A stretch of 20,532 bases of DNA from Oscillospiraceae bacterium (GCA_029009035.1 JAQXJQ010000071.1:1-20532), one strand, 5' to 3'. Counted from the first letter of the stretch, positions 1-6,901 are shown. Translations and numbers: made by a program. Notes: generated by a model from the letters alone, not told the origin.

Positions 1-1
1 G

Positions 2-217
2 ACGGTGATGGCCCTGCTGGACTCCCTGGTGGACAAGGGCAACACCGTCATCGTCATCGAGCACAACCTGGACGTGATGAAGCGGGCGGACTGGCTCATC
101 GACGTGGGCCCTGACGGCGGCACGGCGGGGGGCGAGGTGGTCTTCACCGGCACGCCCCGGGAGATGGCGGAGCGGGGATGTACCATCACGGCGGACTATC
201 TCCGGCGGGCACTTTGA
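2..217 (+). CDS. uvrA: UvrA, excinuclease ABC subunit A (C-terminal end only)
   Basis: This is the 3' end of a gene whose beginning lies before the window; 71 codons are visible. The reading frame shows the stretch VIVIEHNLDVMKRADWLIDVGP, the H-loop region of the second ATPase domain of UvrA, followed by the family's usual tail (GGTAGGEVVFTGTP and a final ADYLRRAL). UvrA recognises DNA lesions as a dimer and loads UvrB in nucleotide excision repair in the cytoplasm. A stem-loop follows the stop codon within 15 bases, so this is probably the last gene of its operon. A UvrA paralogue (UvrA2 or drug-resistance type) cannot be excluded from the tail alone, but the tail matches ordinary UvrA well. 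Confidence 0.9.
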   Translation, partial: TVMALLDSLVDKGNTVIVIEHNLDVMKRADWLIDVGPDGGTAGGEVVFTGTPREMAERGCTITADYLRRAL

Positions 218-227
218 ACCATGGTGA

Positions 228-258
228 GGCGGCAGCGAAAGCGGCCGCCCCGCTTTTT
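228..258 (+). terminator. Rho-independent terminator after uvrA
   Basis: GGCGGC at 228-233 pairs with GCCGCC at 244-249. The inner GC pairs close a GAAA tetraloop at 237-240, with one A-G mismatch in the stem. Five T residues follow at 254-258, four bases after the stem. It lies 11 bases past the uvrA stop, as expected for a terminator. The gap before the T-run makes it less than ideal. Confidence 0.65.
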
Positions 259-331
259 CACGAAAGAGCAAGAAAAGTCGAGAGAAAACCGGCCGGATGC
301 GGTAAAATGTAAGCTGTAATACTGTTTCTTG

Positions 332-469
332 ATAAAAAGGTTTAAAAACCTTTTTATTGCGGCTTTGCCGCCGCGCCCATGGCGCCAAGAAAAGGATTGA
401 CAACATTCTTGCGGCTTTGCCGCCGGGCCACATTCTGTGGCCCCAATAAAACGGATAAACCGTTTTATT
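332..469. repeat. Array of perfect hairpins in the gap before the AraC regulator
   Basis: Almost every base here can pair locally. The hairpins in order are: 332-343 with 346-357 (12 bp, A/T-rich); 359-363 with 367-371 (loop TTT); 373-377 with 381-385 (loop CAT); 386-391 with 406-411; 411-415 with 419-423 (loop TTT); 425-432 with 436-443 (loop TTC); and 445-454 with 460-469 (loop ATAAA). The 17-base string ttgcggctttgccgccg occurs twice, at 357-373 and 409-425. There is no open reading frame. It ends 12 bases before the ribosome binding site of the next gene. It may be a structured leader, a stack of terminators, or a dispersed repeat; the sequence alone does not decide. Confidence 0.6.
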
Positions 470-496
470 AAGAATTCGTATAAGGAGGCGGAAGCG

Positions 497-1381
497 ATGA
501 AAGAGCAGACACTGGCGGTTCAGCGGATGCAGGACTATATCGGCGACCATCTGACCCAGGATATCACGCTGTCGGAGCTGGCCCGGGCGTCGCTGTTTTC
601 CCCCTGGTATTCCTACCGGCTGTTCCGGGAATACCTGGGCCTGACACCGGCGGAGTATATCCGCCGGCTGCGATTGTCCCGGGGAGCCATGCGGCTGCGG
701 GAGGAGAATGCCCGCATCATCGACGTGGTCTTTGACCTGGGGTTTGGCAGCGTGGATACCTTTACCCGGGCCTTTTACCGGGAGTTCGGCCTCAACCCCA
801 GCGATTACGCCAAAGAACCGGTGCCCATCCCGCTGTTCATCCCCTACGGCGCTAAGTACCGGGAACTGAGAAAGGAGCAAGTGGATATGTCGGATCTGCA
901 GACGGTGTTCGTGCAGCTCATCCGTAAGCCGGAGCGGCTTTGCATCATCAAGCGGGGCGTGGCGGCGGAGGACTACTTCCCCTACTGCGAGGAGGTGAGC
1001 TGCGACGTGTGGGGCATCCTCATGAGCATGCGCTCCCTCTGCGCCGAGCCGGTGTGCATGTGGCTGCCGGAAGCATACAAAAAGCCCCATACCTCCACCT
1101 ATGTCCAGGGCGTGGAGGTGGAGACGGACTATATGGGGATCGTTCCGGAGGGCTTTGATGTGATCCGCCTCCCCGAGGCGGAATATCTGATGTTCCGTGG
1201 AGAACCCTTCCGGGAGGAGGATTACTGCGAGGCCATCCGTGCGGTGCAGCACGCCATGGATGGGTATGATCCCACGGTGATCGGCTACTGTTGGGATGAC
1301 GAAAATCCCCGTATCCAGCTGGAACCTCGGGGGGAACGGGGCTACATCGAACTGCGGGCAGTCAGAAGGATCGAAGCATGA
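497..1381 (+). CDS. AraC-family transcriptional regulator with C-terminal GyrI-like ligand domain
   Basis: A 294-residue cytoplasmic DNA-binding regulator. Residues 5-105 form the two helix-turn-helix motifs of the AraC family: the first around ITLSELARASLFSPWYSYRL, the second around IIDVVFDLGFGSVDTFTRAF, ending in the signature FYREFGLNPSDY. Residues from about 135 to the end resemble a GyrI-like small-molecule binding domain, as in Rob and BltR-type regulators; the characteristic central P-E-G-F-x-V-x-x-L-P pattern is at about 217-227. The N-terminal HTH order is the Rob-like arrangement. I chose ATG 497 because AAGGAGG lies at 482-488; the frame is open upstream from 437, but that stretch lies in the hairpin array. 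The gene stands alone between two terminators. Its target is unknown; such proteins often sense xenobiotics and control efflux or stress genes. Confidence 0.88.
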   Translation: MKEQTLAVQRMQDYIGDHLTQDITLSELARASLFSPWYSYRLFREYLGLTPAEYIRRLRLSRGAMRLREENARIIDVVFDLGFGSVDTFTRAFYREFGLNPSDYAKEPVPIPLFIPYGAKYRELRKEQVDMSDLQTVFVQLIRKPERLCIIKRGVAAEDYFPYCEEVSCDVWGILMSMRSLCAEPVCMWLPEAYKKPHTSTYVQGVEVETDYMGIVPEGFDVIRLPEAEYLMFRGEPFREEDYCEAIRAVQHAMDGYDPTVIGYCWDDENPRIQLEPRGERGYIELRAVRRIEA

Positions 1382-1407
1382 GTACAGCCGTCTGCGGCCC
1401 GGAACCA

Positions 1408-1445
1408 AAAAAGAAAGACACGACTTTCGTCGTGTCTTTCTTTTT
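1408..1445. terminator. Strong bidirectional terminator after the AraC regulator
   Basis: A perfect 17-bp stem, 1408-1424 with 1429-1445, closes a TTTC loop. It has an A-run on the left and a T-run on the right, so it works on either strand. It lies 27 bases past the regulator's stop. Confidence 0.9.
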
Positions 1446-1494
1446 GTAACATCGCAACAGTATAGATGCGCTGCTTTCAGGGCTGCACCCAAAA

Positions 1495-1561
1495 CCAAAT
1501 CGAAGCCCAGCGAAGCGGGTTCGATTTGGAAAGGAGGAGCGACGGAATGAATGAGCGATGA
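1495..1561 (+). other. Hairpin followed by a ribosome binding site and a four-codon minigene
   Basis: Between the regulator terminator and the tRNA there is an imperfect hairpin whose outer arms are CCAAATCGAA and TTCGATTTGG (about 1495-1530). Directly after it come AAAGGAGG and, about 8 bases on, ATG at 1547-1549 with codons M-N-E-R and then stop. An overlapping start at 1551 gives M-S-D-D-F and then stop. No longer frame follows. I do not recognise the element. It could be a translated leader remnant, a small RNA, or part of a dispersed repeat. Confidence 0.35.
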
Positions 1562-1572
1562 CTTTTAAAATG

Positions 1573-1608
1573 AAAAGTCGTCGCGAACGATATGTAGTCC
1601 GCGACGAC
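1573..1608 (-). terminator. Terminator of the tRNA-Ala gene
   Basis: On the minus strand GTCGTCGCG (complement of 1600-1608) pairs with CGCGACGAC (complement of 1577-1585), a perfect 9-bp stem with a 14-base loop. TTTT follows (complement of 1573-1576), then further T-rich sequence. It starts directly after the CCA end of the tRNA. Confidence 0.82.
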
Positions 1609-1609
1609 G

Positions 1610-1685
1610 TGGTGGACCTGAAGGGACTCGAACCCTCGACCTCTCGGATGCGAACCGAACGCTCTCCCAGCTGAGCTACAGGCCC
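1610..1685 (-). tRNA. tRNA-Ala, anticodon CGC
   Basis: The complementary strand folds into a full cloverleaf of 76 bases with an encoded CCA end. The acceptor stem is GGGCCTG with CAGGTCC. It has the G3-U70 wobble pair that is the main identity element of alanine tRNA. The D-arm is GCTC/GAGC, the anticodon stem TTCGG/CCGAG with loop TTCGCAT (anticodon CGC, reading GCG), and the T-arm contains TTCGAGT. GCG codons are common in the G+C-rich genes around it, so a dedicated CGC isoacceptor makes sense. It has its own promoter and terminator and is transcribed away from the SRP RNA. Confidence 0.97.
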
Positions 1686-1708
1686 ATATTCTATGAAACA
1701 GCTTGTTT

Positions 1709-1736
1709 ATTATACCAGAAAAAAAGGATTTGTAAA
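1709..1736 (-). promoter_or_regulatory. Promoter of tRNA-Ala
   Basis: Read on the minus strand: -35 TTTACA (complement of 1731-1736), a 16-base spacer, and -10 TATAAT (complement of 1709-1714) preceded by TGG, giving an extended -10. The predicted start is about 17 bases before the tRNA 5' end, consistent with a short leader removed by RNase P. Confidence 0.85.
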
Positions 1737-1809
1737 GGGGCAGAGGGAAAATGAGGCAAAGATTTTTTGCGTTTCGGGAAAAGTTGGAGGGGAACGGAAA
1801 AAATAGCGG

Positions 1810-1838
1810 TTGCGAAACGCTTCGCCTTGTGATAGAAT
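1810..1838 (+). promoter_or_regulatory. Promoter of the SRP RNA gene
   Basis: TTGCGA at 1810-1815, a 17-base spacer and TAGAAT at 1833-1838 fit a sigma-A promoter. Transcription would start near 1845, just before the 5' arm of the SRP RNA closing helix. It probably also supplies dnaX by read-through, since no separate dnaX promoter is visible. Confidence 0.75.
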
Positions 1839-1856
1839 AAACATCGGCTTTTAGCG

Positions 1857-2163
1857 TCATGACGCATGATAAGGCCGCGCTAGTTGGGGAGTTAGCGGTG
1901 CCCTGTACCTGCAATCCGCTACAGCGGGGATGAATCCCGGCCCCAGGAGGCAGACTGTGTTGTCTGACCCATATAAGCAGCGATGATGGATCGGTCCTGC
2001 GCAACTTGACACCGTGAACCGTGTCAGGCGGGGAACCGAGCAGCACTAAGCGGACCGTGAAGTGTGCCGCGGGGCTGCCGATCCTGAGCCGGCTGTATGG
2101 GTAACGGGCATATTCTGTCCTTCAAAGGCCGGTGCGCGGTCTTATCATGCGTCGTGAGTTTTT
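1857..2163 (+). ncRNA. ffs: Signal recognition particle RNA, long Firmicutes type with Alu domain
   Basis: SRP RNA scaffolds Ffh and guides ribosomes making membrane proteins to FtsY. The 5' part (1880-1930) carries the Alu-domain signature GGGGAGTTAGCGGTGCCCTG followed by TACCTGCAATCCGC, nearly identical to Bacillus scRNA. Domain IV lies at about 1991-2065, with TGTCAGG, a GGAA tetraloop at 2032-2035 and the AGCAGCACTAAG strand that binds the Ffh M-domain. The downstream GTGTGCCGCGGGGCTGCC is also typical. The two ends pair in a roughly 24-bp closing helix, 1857-1880 with 2134-2157 (two G-U pairs), and TTTTT follows at 2159-2163, giving a natural 3' end. The exact mature ends are inferred from this helix. 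The order SRP RNA-dnaX-yaaK is that of Bacillus. Confidence 0.94.
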
Positions 2164-2180
2164 ATCAGGAGGTGGGCTTG

Positions 2181-3863
2181 GTGTATCAGGCTTTATACCG
2201 CAAGTGGCGTCCCAGAGTCTTTGAGGATGTGGTGGGTCAGGAGCACATCACCGAGACCCTCAAGCGGCAGGTGTCCGACGGACGGCTGTCCCACGCCTAT
2301 CTCTTTACCGGCACCCGCGGAACGGGCAAGACCACCTGCGCCAAGCTGCTGGCCAGAGCGGTGAACTGCGAACATCCGGTGAACGGCAGCCCCTGCAACT
2401 GCTGCCCCGCCTGTAAGGGCATCGAGAGCGGCGCCATTCTGGATGTGCTGGAGCTGGACGCGGCGTCCAACAACCGCGTGGACGACATCCGCGCGCTGAT
2501 GGATGAGGCGGTGTACACCCCCGCCACGGTGAAGAAGCGCGTGTACATTGTGGATGAGGTGCATATGCTTTCCACCCAAGCCTTCAACGCCCTGCTCCAG
2601 ATCCTGGAGGAGCCGCCGGAGCACCTGATGTTTATTCTGGCCACCACGGAGATCCATAAGGTGCCCGCCACCATCAAGAGCCGATGCCAGCAATTTTCCT
2701 TCAAGCGGATCCACGCCGACGGCATCGCGGCGCGGCTGCGGTATGTGGCGGAGAAGGAGAGCATCGACCTCACCGGGGAGGGCGCGCAGCTCATCGCCCG
2801 CCTGGCCGACGGCGGTATGCGGGATGCCCTGTCCCTGCTGGATCAGTGTGTGGGCAGCGGCGGAACGGTGGACGAGGAGCGTATTTTCGGCGTTCTGGGT
2901 CTGGCCGGCAATGTGGAGACCGCGGCGATGCTGGAATGTGCCGCCCGGGGAGATGCGCCCGAAGCGCTGGAACGGCTGGACCGCCTTTACAGAGGCGGCA
3001 AGGAGATGACCGCCCTGATGGGCGAGCTGGCAGCGCTGGTGCGTGACCTGCTGGTGCGCAAGACCGCCCCCCAGGCGGGTCCCGCCCTGATGACCGGCGG
3101 CTATGACGAGGGCACTATGCGCCGCCTGGCCGGACAGTTTGACACCCTCCGGCTGGTGCAGATGCTCAGCCTGCTGCAGCGTACCAATGCGGACCTGGCC
3201 CGCTCCGCCAACCGGCGCACCGATGCGGAGCTGTGCCTCATGATGCTGTGCGACCCCACGCTGGACGAGTCACCCGCGGGACTGAGCGCCCGCCTGTCCC
3301 GCCTGGAGCAGGGGGGAGTGCCCGCCGCCGTTCCCGGGGCGGTAAAGGCCCCCGAAGGGAAGCGGACGGAGCCTGCGGCGGGGAGCGATGCCCCTGTCTC
3401 CGTGGCCGAAGCGCCCGCACCGGTGGCTCAGGCTCCGGCGGCTGAGAAGAAAAGGCCCGCGTCCCCCAAAGCGGCGGTACCAAGCGCGCCTGCGGCGGAC
3501 GGCGTTCGGTGGCCCGGCTGGCCCGCTGTGTGTGAGGCCCTGCGGGGCACCATGGAGATGAGCGATTTCAGCTTTGTGGGCAACGATGCCATGTGTCAGG
3601 GCCGCTGCGAGGGCGACGCCGTCACCCTGTGGGCCCTCAACGATTTCATCCGTGATATGCTGGACCGTCCGGCCATCACGGCCAAAGTGGCCGAGACCCT
3701 TCGGGGTATGCTGGGGGCGGCTGTCCGGGTGAGCGTGAAAACGGGAGAGGCTCCGGCGGACCGCGTGGCACCCCGGACGGCTGTGCCTGCGGCCCCGGCG
3801 GAGGAAGAGGACGCCCTTGAGGCATTCCTGGCCGATGCGGGCAGCAATATCATCGTGGAATGA
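2181..3863 (+). CDS. dnaX: DNA polymerase III subunits gamma/tau, DnaX
   Basis: The 560-residue clamp-loader ATPase opens the beta sliding clamp and holds the replisome together. The N-terminus YQALYRKWRP...FEDVVGQ is the family hallmark. Walker A is GTRGTGKT (44-51). The zinc site is C63, C72, C75, C78. Walker B is VDEVHML (D125, E126), with sensor 1 ATTEIHK (154-160) and the SRC arginine-finger motif at 167-169. A long Ala/Pro-rich linker (about 380-440) precedes the C-terminal polymerase-binding domain. The start is GTG 2181, with AGGAGG at 2167-2172. The frame is open back to 2097, but that part is SRP RNA. No obvious A-rich slippery site for making gamma by frameshift is visible. ebfC follows 41 bases downstream. 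Confidence 0.96.
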   Translation: MYQALYRKWRPRVFEDVVGQEHITETLKRQVSDGRLSHAYLFTGTRGTGKTTCAKLLARAVNCEHPVNGSPCNCCPACKGIESGAILDVLELDAASNNRVDDIRALMDEAVYTPATVKKRVYIVDEVHMLSTQAFNALLQILEEPPEHLMFILATTEIHKVPATIKSRCQQFSFKRIHADGIAARLRYVAEKESIDLTGEGAQLIARLADGGMRDALSLLDQCVGSGGTVDEERIFGVLGLAGNVETAAMLECAARGDAPEALERLDRLYRGGKEMTALMGELAALVRDLLVRKTAPQAGPALMTGGYDEGTMRRLAGQFDTLRLVQMLSLLQRTNADLARSANRRTDAELCLMMLCDPTLDESPAGLSARLSRLEQGGVPAAVPGAVKAPEGKRTEPAAGSDAPVSVAEAPAPVAQAPAAEKKRPASPKAAVPSAPAADGVRWPGWPAVCEALRGTMEMSDFSFVGNDAMCQGRCEGDAVTLWALNDFIRDMLDRPAITAKVAETLRGMLGAAVRVSVKTGEAPADRVAPRTAVPAAPAEEEDALEAFLADAGSNIIVE

Positions 3864-3904
3864 TCTGATTATCACATTTGATATATATATAGGAGGAAAC
3901 AGCC

Positions 3905-4258
3905 ATGGCAAAAGGATTTAACAGCCGCGGTATGGGCGGCATGGGCATGGGCGGCGGCAATATGCAGAACATGATCCGTCAGGCCCAGAAGATGCAGCAG
4001 GATATGCTCAAGGCTCAGGAGGAGCTGGAGAGCAAGAGCTATGAGGCCGCCGCCGGCGGCGGAGTGGTGACTGCGGTGGTCTCCGGCAAAAAGGAGCTCA
4101 CCTCCGTGACCATCGACCCCGAGGCCGTGGACCCCGACGATGTGGAGATGCTGCAGGATCTGATCGTGGCCGCGGTCAACGAGGCCCTGCGCAAGGCCAG
4201 CGATGACGCTGCCGGCCAGATGTCCAGGCTCACCGGCGGACTCAATCTGCCGTTCTGA
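3905..4258 (+). CDS. ebfC: YbaB/EbfC-family nucleoid-associated protein (YaaK)
   Basis: A 117-residue DNA-binding protein of the YbaB/EbfC family, which forms tweezer-shaped dimers on DNA. It almost always sits behind dnaX, as here. A Gly/Met-rich N-terminus (residues 9-20) precedes the core helix NMIRQAQKMQQDMLKAQEEL. The conserved AGGGVVTAVVSGKKELTSVTIDPE strand region and the VEMLQDLIVAAVNEALRKA helix follow. AGGAGG at 3891-3896 serves ATG 3905. recR normally follows this gene in Firmicutes but is missing here; the next gene begins after a 438-base gap with its own promoter. Confidence 0.95.
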   Translation: MAKGFNSRGMGGMGMGGGNMQNMIRQAQKMQQDMLKAQEELESKSYEAAAGGGVVTAVVSGKKELTSVTIDPEAVDPDDVEMLQDLIVAAVNEALRKASDDAAGQMSRLTGGLNLPF

Positions 4259-4322
4259 CGGGGAAATTGCATTTTCTCCCGGAAATGCAGTTGGAAAGGT
4301 TTTGAAATTGCGCAACTTCCGG

Positions 4323-4351
4323 TTGATTATCGTGACTTGATGTGTTATAAT
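4323..4351 (+). promoter_or_regulatory. Promoter of the peptide transporter operon
   Basis: TTGATT at 4323-4328, an exact 17-base spacer and a consensus TATAAT at 4346-4351, preceded by TGT as an extended -10. This is the best sigma-A promoter in the window. Transcription would begin near 4357, about 340 bases before the binding-protein start codon, producing a long 5' leader. Confidence 0.87.
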
Positions 4352-4352
4352 A

Positions 4353-4696
4353 GGACAGCCTAAAAAGGGCTGTCCGCCGGAGGCGGACAAAAGTGCGCGA
4401 AATTGCTTTCCCAGTGGGAAAGCAAAAAGAGATGGCTGCTGCGCAGCCATCCTATCCATTTTTGTGGGCACTTTTACACTTTCTTGCGCAAAAGCGGTTC
4501 TTCCCGTGAAAACGGAGGAATATATAAGGTGAAGCCGATCTTTCCGCCTGAGGCGGGGCGTCTGCGGAGCCGGGCCTCTTTGGGCGCTGTGTCGAAATCA
4601 AAAGATTTTGACCCTCCGCCGAAGACAGCGGCGCTGCCGGCAACCCCCGAGAGAGGAAGGAAAGGCCTTGTCTAAAAAATCAATGGAGGGAAAACA
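4353..4696 (+). promoter_or_regulatory. Long structured 5' leader of the peptide transporter operon
   Basis: The leader begins with two hairpins that cannot form together. GGACAGCC (4353-4360) pairs with GGCTGTCC (4368-4375), while TGTCCGCC (4371-4378) pairs with GGCGGACA (4382-4389) around a GGA loop. Next, AAAAGTGC (4389-4396) and GCACTTTT (4468-4475) can enclose two further perfect hairpins: 4403-4412 with 4416-4425 (loop AGT), and 4431-4439 with 4443-4451 (loop TGC). Further down, 4591-4599 pairs with 4604-4612 around AAAA. I do not recognise a known riboswitch. A possible 48-codon frame (GTG 4529 to stop 4675) has GGAGG at 4514-4518. Control of the operon by RNA structure is inference. 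Confidence 0.5.
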
Positions 4697-6901
4697 ATGA
4701 AAATCAAGAAGCTTGTTGCGCTCTTGCTTGCCGTTGCCATGGTCGCTTCCGTGCTGGCCGCCTGCGGCAGCAAGACCCCCGCTCCCAGCAACAGCCCTGA
4801 GCCCAGCCAGTCCGTTGAGCCCAGCGCTGAGCCCAGCAATGAGCCCACTGCCGAGCCCCTGAAGGACGTCTCCGACATGAGCTATGACGAGCGCTCCACC
4901 TACCTCTACAATGAGGCTCTGGGCGAGTTCATGGCCCTGTATGAGGCTGCCAAGGACGAGACCGAGGATCTGGGTCTGCGTTATGCTCTGATGGCTCAGG
5001 CCGAGGCCAAGCTGCTGGCTTCCGGTGCATTCCTGCCCCTGTCTACCAAGGGCGGTAACTATGCCGTCAGCCGTGTGGCTGCCCGCACCGCTTCCAGCAC
5101 CCTGTGGGGCAACGACAGCTACCGTTTCCACAATGTGGTGGTTGCCGACAAGTTCATCACTGCTGCTGAGCGCGCCGAGATCAAGGCCAAGTGGGCCGAG
5201 CTGGCGGGCACCGGCACCTTCGAGCAGTGGGTCAAGGACTACCTGACCGGCAAGGGCTACAGCCTGAAGGACACCTACAACATGATCTACTCCAGCGACC
5301 CCCAGACCTGGGACGCTCTGGCCACCTCCCGCGCCGCTGACTCCGAGGCCATTGTCAACACCTATGACGGCCTGTATGAGTACGACATGGAGAACGTGCT
5401 GCAGCCCGCTCTGGCTCTGAGCCACGAGGTCAAGGAGAATGCTGACGGCACCGTTACCTACACCTTCAAGCTGCGCGAGGGCGTGCAGTGGGTGGACGCT
5501 CAGGGCCGTAAGGTCGCTGAGGTCACCGCTGACGACTTTGTCGCCGGTCTGCAGCACATGATGGATTCCATGGGCGGTCTGGAGTACCTGATCGAGGGCA
5601 TCATCGTCAACGCTTCCGAGTATATGTACGAGGGCGCTGATATGTCCACCGTCGGCGTCAAGGCTGTTGACAACTACACCCTGGAGTACACCCTGACCGG
5701 TACCTGCCCCTACTTCCTGACCATGCTGAGCTACAACGTGTTCGCTCCCATGAACCGTGCTTACTATCAGTCTCAGGGCGGTAAGTTCGGCGCCGAGTAT
5801 GACTCCGAGGCCGCTACTTACAACTACGGCAAGACCCCCAACAACATCGCTTACTGCGGTCCCTACACCGTCACCAACGCCACTGCCGAGAACACCATCG
5901 TGTTCCAGGCTAACCCCGCCTACTGGAACAAGGACAACATCAACATGAAGACCATCACCTGGCTGTTCAATGATGGTTCCGAGGCCACCAAGTCCTACAA
6001 GGACGCCGTTGCCGGCACCATCGACGGCGCCGGCCTGAACGCCGCCGCTCTGGAGGCCTGCAAGGCTGACGGTCTGTTCGACGAGTACGCCTATGTCTCC
6101 GACACCGACGCCACCTCCTTCTGCGCCTTCTTCAACCTGTATCGTGAGCGTTACGCCAACTTCAACGACGAGACCACCGTTGTCTCCACCATGACCGAGG
6201 CTGACGGCGCTCGCACCAACCTGGCTATGCGCAACCAGCACTTCCGTCTGGCCCTGTGCCTGGCCGCTGACCGCGCTTCCTACAACGCTCAGACCGTTGG
6301 TGAGGCTCTGAAGCTGAACTCCCTGCGCAACACCTACACCCCCGGCAACTTCGTCACCCTGCCCAACGAGGCCACCGTCACCATCAATGGCCAGTCCGTG
6401 ACCTATCCCGCCGGCACCTTCTACGGCGAGATCATGCAGGCTCAGATGGATGCCGACAACATCCCCGTGAAGGTTTGGGATGCCGAGAACTCCACCTCCG
6501 ACTCCTATGACGGCTGGTTCAATCCCTCTGCCGCCGCTGCCGAGCTGGATAAGGCCATCGCTGAGCTGGCTGCCTCCGGCGTGGAGATCTCCGCTGCCAA
6601 TCCCATCCAGGTCGACCTGCCCGCTTACGCCGGCTCCGAGGTCTATCTGAACCGCGCCAACGTCTTCAAGCAGTCCATCGAGTCCGCTCTGGGCGGCAAG
6701 GTCGTGGTGAACCTGGTTCAGTGCGTTGACGCCAAGCAGTGGTACTATGCCGGTTACTACACCGACTACGGCTACGACGCCAACTACAACATCTATGACG
6801 TCTCCGGCTGGGGCCCCGACTACGGCGATCCTCAGACCTATCTGGACACCATGCTGCCCGACTACGCCGGCTACATGGCCAAGTGCCTGGGTGTTTTCTA
6901 A
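4697..6901 (+). CDS. Oligopeptide ABC transporter substrate-binding lipoprotein (SBP_bac_5/OppA type), apparently circularly permuted
   Basis: A 734-residue extracellular peptide-binding lipoprotein. The signal peptide ends in the lipobox LAAC with acylated Cys23. Residues 24-56 are a Pro/Ser/Glu linker of S-x-E-P repeats. Residues 196-290 match the normal N-terminal part of OppA (SSDPQTWDALATSRAADSEA, then NTYDGLYEYD, TYTFKLREGVQW and ADDFV). The C-terminus stops at SGWGPDYGDPQTYLDTMLPD plus 13 residues. In ordinary OppA proteins about 80-90 more residues follow that motif. The missing piece seems to be at the front instead: residues 68-150 contain RYALMAQAEAKLLASGAFLP, the pattern of the usual OppA C-terminal end. 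The start is ATG 4697 with GGAGGG just upstream. Codon use is strongly biased, suggesting high expression. Peptide rather than another substrate is inferred from family and context. Confidence 0.93.
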   Translation: MKIKKLVALLLAVAMVASVLAACGSKTPAPSNSPEPSQSVEPSAEPSNEPTAEPLKDVSDMSYDERSTYLYNEALGEFMALYEAAKDETEDLGLRYALMAQAEAKLLASGAFLPLSTKGGNYAVSRVAARTASSTLWGNDSYRFHNVVVADKFITAAERAEIKAKWAELAGTGTFEQWVKDYLTGKGYSLKDTYNMIYSSDPQTWDALATSRAADSEAIVNTYDGLYEYDMENVLQPALALSHEVKENADGTVTYTFKLREGVQWVDAQGRKVAEVTADDFVAGLQHMMDSMGGLEYLIEGIIVNASEYMYEGADMSTVGVKAVDNYTLEYTLTGTCPYFLTMLSYNVFAPMNRAYYQSQGGKFGAEYDSEAATYNYGKTPNNIAYCGPYTVTNATAENTIVFQANPAYWNKDNINMKTITWLFNDGSEATKSYKDAVAGTIDGAGLNAAALEACKADGLFDEYAYVSDTDATSFCAFFNLYRERYANFNDETTVVSTMTEADGARTNLAMRNQHFRLALCLAADRASYNAQTVGEALKLNSLRNTYTPGNFVTLPNEATVTINGQSVTYPAGTFYGEIMQAQMDADNIPVKVWDAENSTSDSYDGWFNPSAAAAELDKAIAELAASGVEISAANPIQVDLPAYAGSEVYLNRANVFKQSIESALGGKVVVNLVQCVDAKQWYYAGYYTDYGYDANYNIYDVSGWGPDYGDPQTYLDTMLPDYAGYMAKCLGVF

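Noticed and set aside
397..425. TTGACA at 397-402 as a -35 box for the AraC gene
   Set aside because: The position 17 bases downstream is GC-rich hairpin sequence with no -10 box.
1477..2046. A minus-strand frame of 189 codons
   Set aside because: It overlaps both the tRNA and the SRP RNA and contains their complement.
2097..2180. Upstream start of dnaX at 2097
   Set aside because: That stretch encodes the 3' part of the SRP RNA, and the protein family begins at YQALYRKWRP; GTG 2181 has the ribosome binding site.
4476..4696. A known riboswitch in the transporter leader
   Set aside because: I compared it by eye with c-di-GMP, c-di-AMP, SAM, FMN, lysine and fluoride patterns and found no matching core.
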